Shown one piece after another: positions 61,667 through 64,000 of a stretch of 64,000 nucleotides of DNA. Source of the stretch: Christensenella minuta (GTDB lineage: Bacteria; Bacillota; Clostridia; Christensenellales; Christensenellaceae); NCBI RefSeq assembly GCF_003628755.1, contig NZ_CP029256.1, positions 329,585 to 393,584 on the forward strand, given 5' to 3'. The notes under the pieces are model-generated. The model was not told the origin of the DNA and searched no databases. It saw only the letters and a list, made by a program, of their open reading frames with translations. Numbering within the stretch: position 1 is the first letter of the stretch; every line of letters begins with the position of its first letter. Both the position numbers and the translations under genes were made by a program.

Positions 61667-62269
61667 CTACTCCATAAGGGCGATGGACGAGATAGAGCCG
61701 TCCTCGTTTTGTATCACCATCAGTACATTGCCTTCTTTCAGGTCGGACATTTTGAGCTCCTGCCCGACAGAGTCGTAAATTTTGAGGCCCGCGGGGATGG
61801 ACAGCTCTTTGGTCTCGCCCGTGTATTCGAGCTCCAATTTAGGCATATCTTCCGGGCTTATCTGGACGATATTGCCGTTTGTATCTTCGGCAAAGTAACC
61901 GATGCCGCCCTCAGAGCCGCCGTCTCCCTCGCTTTCGCTTCCGCCCGCATCGCCGCTGTCTGTGATGGTGACGCTTTTGCTGCTGCCGATAGCCGCTTCA
62001 TATCCATCGGCAGCTTCGCCGCCGGTGTCCGGAACCGCGCCCTCCGGGATTACCGTGGATGTGCCGTCCCCCTCGGGCTGCTTGGCGAGGTCGAGCGTCA
62101 GGCTGTTGCCCACGAGGGATTTGACCTTGCCGTACAGGATTTCCACTGTCCGGGCATCTGTGCCTCCGGAATTTTCGGATGGGGAAGCCTCCGGTGCGGC
62201 GGGCGCAGAGCATGCCGCGAGGGAGAGGAACAATATGGCCGATAAGGCCGCCATAAGAAATTTTTTCAT
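61667..62269 (-). CDS. Lipoprotein inside the efflux operon
   Basis: 200 residues. Signal MKKFLMAALSAILFLSLAAC with lipobox. Residues about 40-70 (VEILYGKVKSLVGNSLTLDLAK) and the end (LSIPAGLKIYDSVGQELKMSDLKEGNVLMVIQ) look like small beta-barrel strands. Between them is a Gly/Ser/Glu-rich disordered stretch (SGDAGGSESEGDGGSEGG). Located between permease and ATPase genes, so probably an extracellular accessory subunit of this exporter. Family not recognised with certainty. Confidence 0.8.
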   Translation of the reverse strand: MKKFLMAALSAILFLSLAACSAPAAPEASPSENSGGTDARTVEILYGKVKSLVGNSLTLDLAKQPEGDGTSTVIPEGAVPDTGGEAADGYEAAIGSSKSVTITDSGDAGGSESEGDGGSEGGIGYFAEDTNGNIVQISPEDMPKLELEYTGETKELSIPAGLKIYDSVGQELKMSDLKEGNVLMVIQNEDGSISSIALME

Positions 62270-62294
62270 GTTTTTGTTTTCCTTTCATGTTTGT

Positions 62295-63500
62295 TTATTC
62301 ATAGTTAAGGGCGTCGATCGGTTTTAAGCGGGACGCCTTATATGCGGGGTAAAAACCGAACAGGGTACCCGTCACCACCGCGAACAGCAGCGCGATGACC
62401 TGTCCGTCGATCGTGGGCAGTACGGGGATATCGGTATAGTCCATCAGTGGCATACAGGCATAGGACAGGCCCACGCCTGCAAGCCCGCCGAACAGGCTGA
62501 TGATAACGGATTCCAGCAAAAACTGCGTCATGATATCCTTTTTGGAACTGCCGAGAGCCTTCAGGATGCCGATCTCCTTGGTGCGCTCCTTGACCGATAC
62601 GAAGAGCACGTTCATGATGCCGATACCGCCGACGATGAACACGATGGTCGCCACGGAAATGAGCAGTACGTTCATGGTGCGCGCGGACTCCATGGCCGCG
62701 TCGATACGGCTGCCCGCGTCTTCGAGCATGTAGGCGCTGCCGTCCTCAAGGATATAGTTGAGCGTGCCCTGCAGCTGCTTCATGGCGGCCTGAACATGAC
62801 CTAAATTATCCGCCATGGCGACGACCTGGGGAATGGTGTAATCGTCCCCCAAAAAGCGCTCGCCCGTGGTGAAGGGAATGAAGATCGTGTCGTCGGGATT
62901 CACACCCTGCATACCGTCGCCCTTGCGCTCCAAGACGCCGATGATCCTATACTGCTGCTCGCCGGCCTTGATGGTCTTGCCGACAGCATCCTCCGGACCT
63001 TTGAAATATTTTTGTGCCAGTCCGTCGCCGATCACGGCTACGCGGGCTTCGTTTTCCACATCCGCGTCCGAGATATTTTCCCCCTGCACGACGGCAAGGT
63101 TGTTGATCTTCTCATAGTTTTCGAGCACGCCCGTTATCTGAGAAGATACTTTCTGACCGTTGACGGTGGCATCGGCATAGTAGCTGGCACGCAGGGTGAT
63201 ATCCTGCAAATAGTTGTTTTCCTCAAGCATCTGTTCCATATCCTTGCGCGTCAGTTTAGGGAGGCTGCTCATGTCCTCGCCCGAACCGAACATTTTGCTG
63301 TAATCCGGGTTGACGTAGATGGTCTCCGCACTGAGGCCCTGGAACTGTCCGGCGATTTCCGCCTCGCCGCCCTTGCCGATGGCGATGACCATGACGATGG
63401 TGACGGCGCCCACGATGATCCCAAGAGACGTTAAAAGCACCTTGAACTTATTTTGCATCAGGTTAATCCATACGATGCGCAGTGTTTCAATCAGTCTCAT
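62295..63500 (-). CDS. MacB/FtsX-type ABC transporter permease
   Basis: 401 residues. N-terminal helix (LTSLGIIVGAVTIVMVIAIGKGGE), a large extracellular MacB periplasmic core domain about 45-265 (VVQGENISDADVENEARVAVIGDGLA, GKTIKAGEQQYRIIGVL), then three helices with VSVKERTKEIGILKALGSSKKDIMTQFLLESVIIS. It forms a homodimer with the ATPase encoded downstream. Four bases separate it from the adaptor gene upstream. Confidence 0.95.
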   Translation of the reverse strand: MRLIETLRIVWINLMQNKFKVLLTSLGIIVGAVTIVMVIAIGKGGEAEIAGQFQGLSAETIYVNPDYSKMFGSGEDMSSLPKLTRKDMEQMLEENNYLQDITLRASYYADATVNGQKVSSQITGVLENYEKINNLAVVQGENISDADVENEARVAVIGDGLAQKYFKGPEDAVGKTIKAGEQQYRIIGVLERKGDGMQGVNPDDTIFIPFTTGERFLGDDYTIPQVVAMADNLGHVQAAMKQLQGTLNYILEDGSAYMLEDAGSRIDAAMESARTMNVLLISVATIVFIVGGIGIMNVLFVSVKERTKEIGILKALGSSKKDIMTQFLLESVIISLFGGLAGVGLSYACMPLMDYTDIPVLPTIDGQVIALLFAVVTGTLFGFYPAYKASRLKPIDALNYE

Positions 63501-63504
63501 AACG

Positions 63505-64000
63505 TTAACCTTCCACGATCACGGTGTCGCCCTCGGAAAGGCCGCCGGTGATCTCGCTGACCTTGCCATCCGAAAAACCGGTCGTAATTTCCGCGTCGCG
63601 CAGGGTGCCGTCGTCGTTTCTCATCTTCACGTATTGCTTGCCGTCACGGACAAAGATCGCCTTATTGGAAAGCTGCAATACGTCCTTTTGCCGCTTGATT
63701 ACCATGGTCGCGTTGGCGCTCATACCGTCCAGCATTTCAGCGTCGTTTGGATCGACGGAGATAGTTACGTTATAGGAGACAGGGTTGCTGTCCTTAATGG
63801 GGACGAGGCTGCGGGACTGCACCCTGCCGGTGAATTTCTGGTCGCCGAAGGCGTCGAGCATAAACTCCGCATCCTGTCCTTCTTCGATTTTGCCGATGTC
63901 CGACTGGGAGACGGGAACGGTGAGTGTTTTCGTATTTGGGTCGCCGATCATGGCAACGGGAGATTCCGTCTTTGTCTCCGCGCCCGGCGCCGCGTCGAGG
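63505..64000 (-). CDS. Efflux periplasmic-adaptor (HlyD/MacA-like) protein, 5' partial
   Basis: The frame is open to the right edge beyond the internal Met at 63951, so only the C-terminal 165 residues are visible. TKTLTVPVSQSDIGKIEEGQDAEFMLDAFGDQKFTGRVQSRSLVP is the adaptor beta-barrel domain, and KAIFVRDGKQYVKMRNDDGTLRDAEITTGFSDGKVSEITGGLSEGDTVIVEG the membrane-proximal domain. It links the permease to the cell surface in the efflux complex. First visible gene of the adaptor-permease-lipoprotein-ATPase operon. Confidence 0.93.
   Translation of the reverse strand, partial: LDAAPGAETKTESPVAMIGDPNTKTLTVPVSQSDIGKIEEGQDAEFMLDAFGDQKFTGRVQSRSLVPIKDSNPVSYNVTISVDPNDAEMLDGMSANATMVIKRQKDVLQLSNKAIFVRDGKQYVKMRNDDGTLRDAEITTGFSDGKVSEITGGLSEGDTVIVEG

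Overview
The window looks like chromosomal DNA from a monoderm anaerobe of the class Clostridia with moderately high GC. The SCIFF peptide and its radical-SAM maturase are near-universal in Clostridia. The other pointers are a flavodoxin/ferredoxin fusion protein, AGGAGG-type ribosome binding sites, many lipoproteins and Gram-positive style regulators. A Christensenellaceae-like or related lineage is a guess only. There is no rRNA, no insertion sequence and no CRISPR array. The only tRNA is tRNA-Pro(GGG).

Left part (1-11.2 kb): a heterodimeric ABC exporter (left gene cut by the window edge); a solitary argG under a tandem ARG-box operator; and a ruvC-ruvA-lipoprotein-ruvB-queA string followed by an EFR1-type ferredoxin protein and a small membrane protein. 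A YeiH-type transporter lies opposite a LysR regulator. 12.4-23.5 kb: a carbohydrate locus led by an unusual LacI regulator fused to a family-1 solute-binding domain. It is followed by one long operon: split transketolase, an AllA-like cupin, an SDR, a ribose-type ABC importer and a ribulokinase-family kinase. 23.6-33.2 kb: an ABC-F ribosome-protection gene behind a hexapeptide/terminator attenuator, tgt-yajC, SCIFF and maturase, gamma carbonic anhydrase, PutP, pirin, nucleoside hydrolase and a small orphan protein.

Accessory part (33.3-42 kb): tRNA-Pro is the left boundary of a 1.6 kb AT-rich island. It carries one predicted PD-(D/E)XK nuclease and ends in a 12-bp repeat of the tRNA 3' end. 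Beyond it lies a minus-strand operon with an NAD(P)H-binding oxidoreductase, a frameshifted Cys-rich small gene, a SirTM-type sirtuin and a Zn-type macrodomain hydrolase. This is a predicted reversible ADP-ribosylation system next to a divergent HxlR regulator. A three-gene NHEJ operon follows (Ku, ligase, phosphoesterase-polymerase), then a 54-bp perfect palindrome overlapping the end of a 44-residue membrane peptide gene.

Right part (42.2-64 kb): a cyclic-di-GMP/phosphorelay module (Hpt, REC-HD-GYP-PAS-GGDEF, hybrid kinase), fructokinase, and a second carbohydrate locus. That locus holds an SDR, a ROK regulator, a threitol/erythritol-dehydrogenase-like enzyme, an ABC importer with two permeases and an LsrB/RhaS-like binding protein, AraB-like kinase and AraD-like epimerase. 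Its simplest reading is polyol import, oxidation to a ketose, phosphorylation and epimerisation into the pentose phosphate pathway. The window ends with a CpXC-domain protein, a tRNA-editing deacylase and a MacAB-like efflux operon with an inserted lipoprotein gene; the adaptor gene runs off the right edge.
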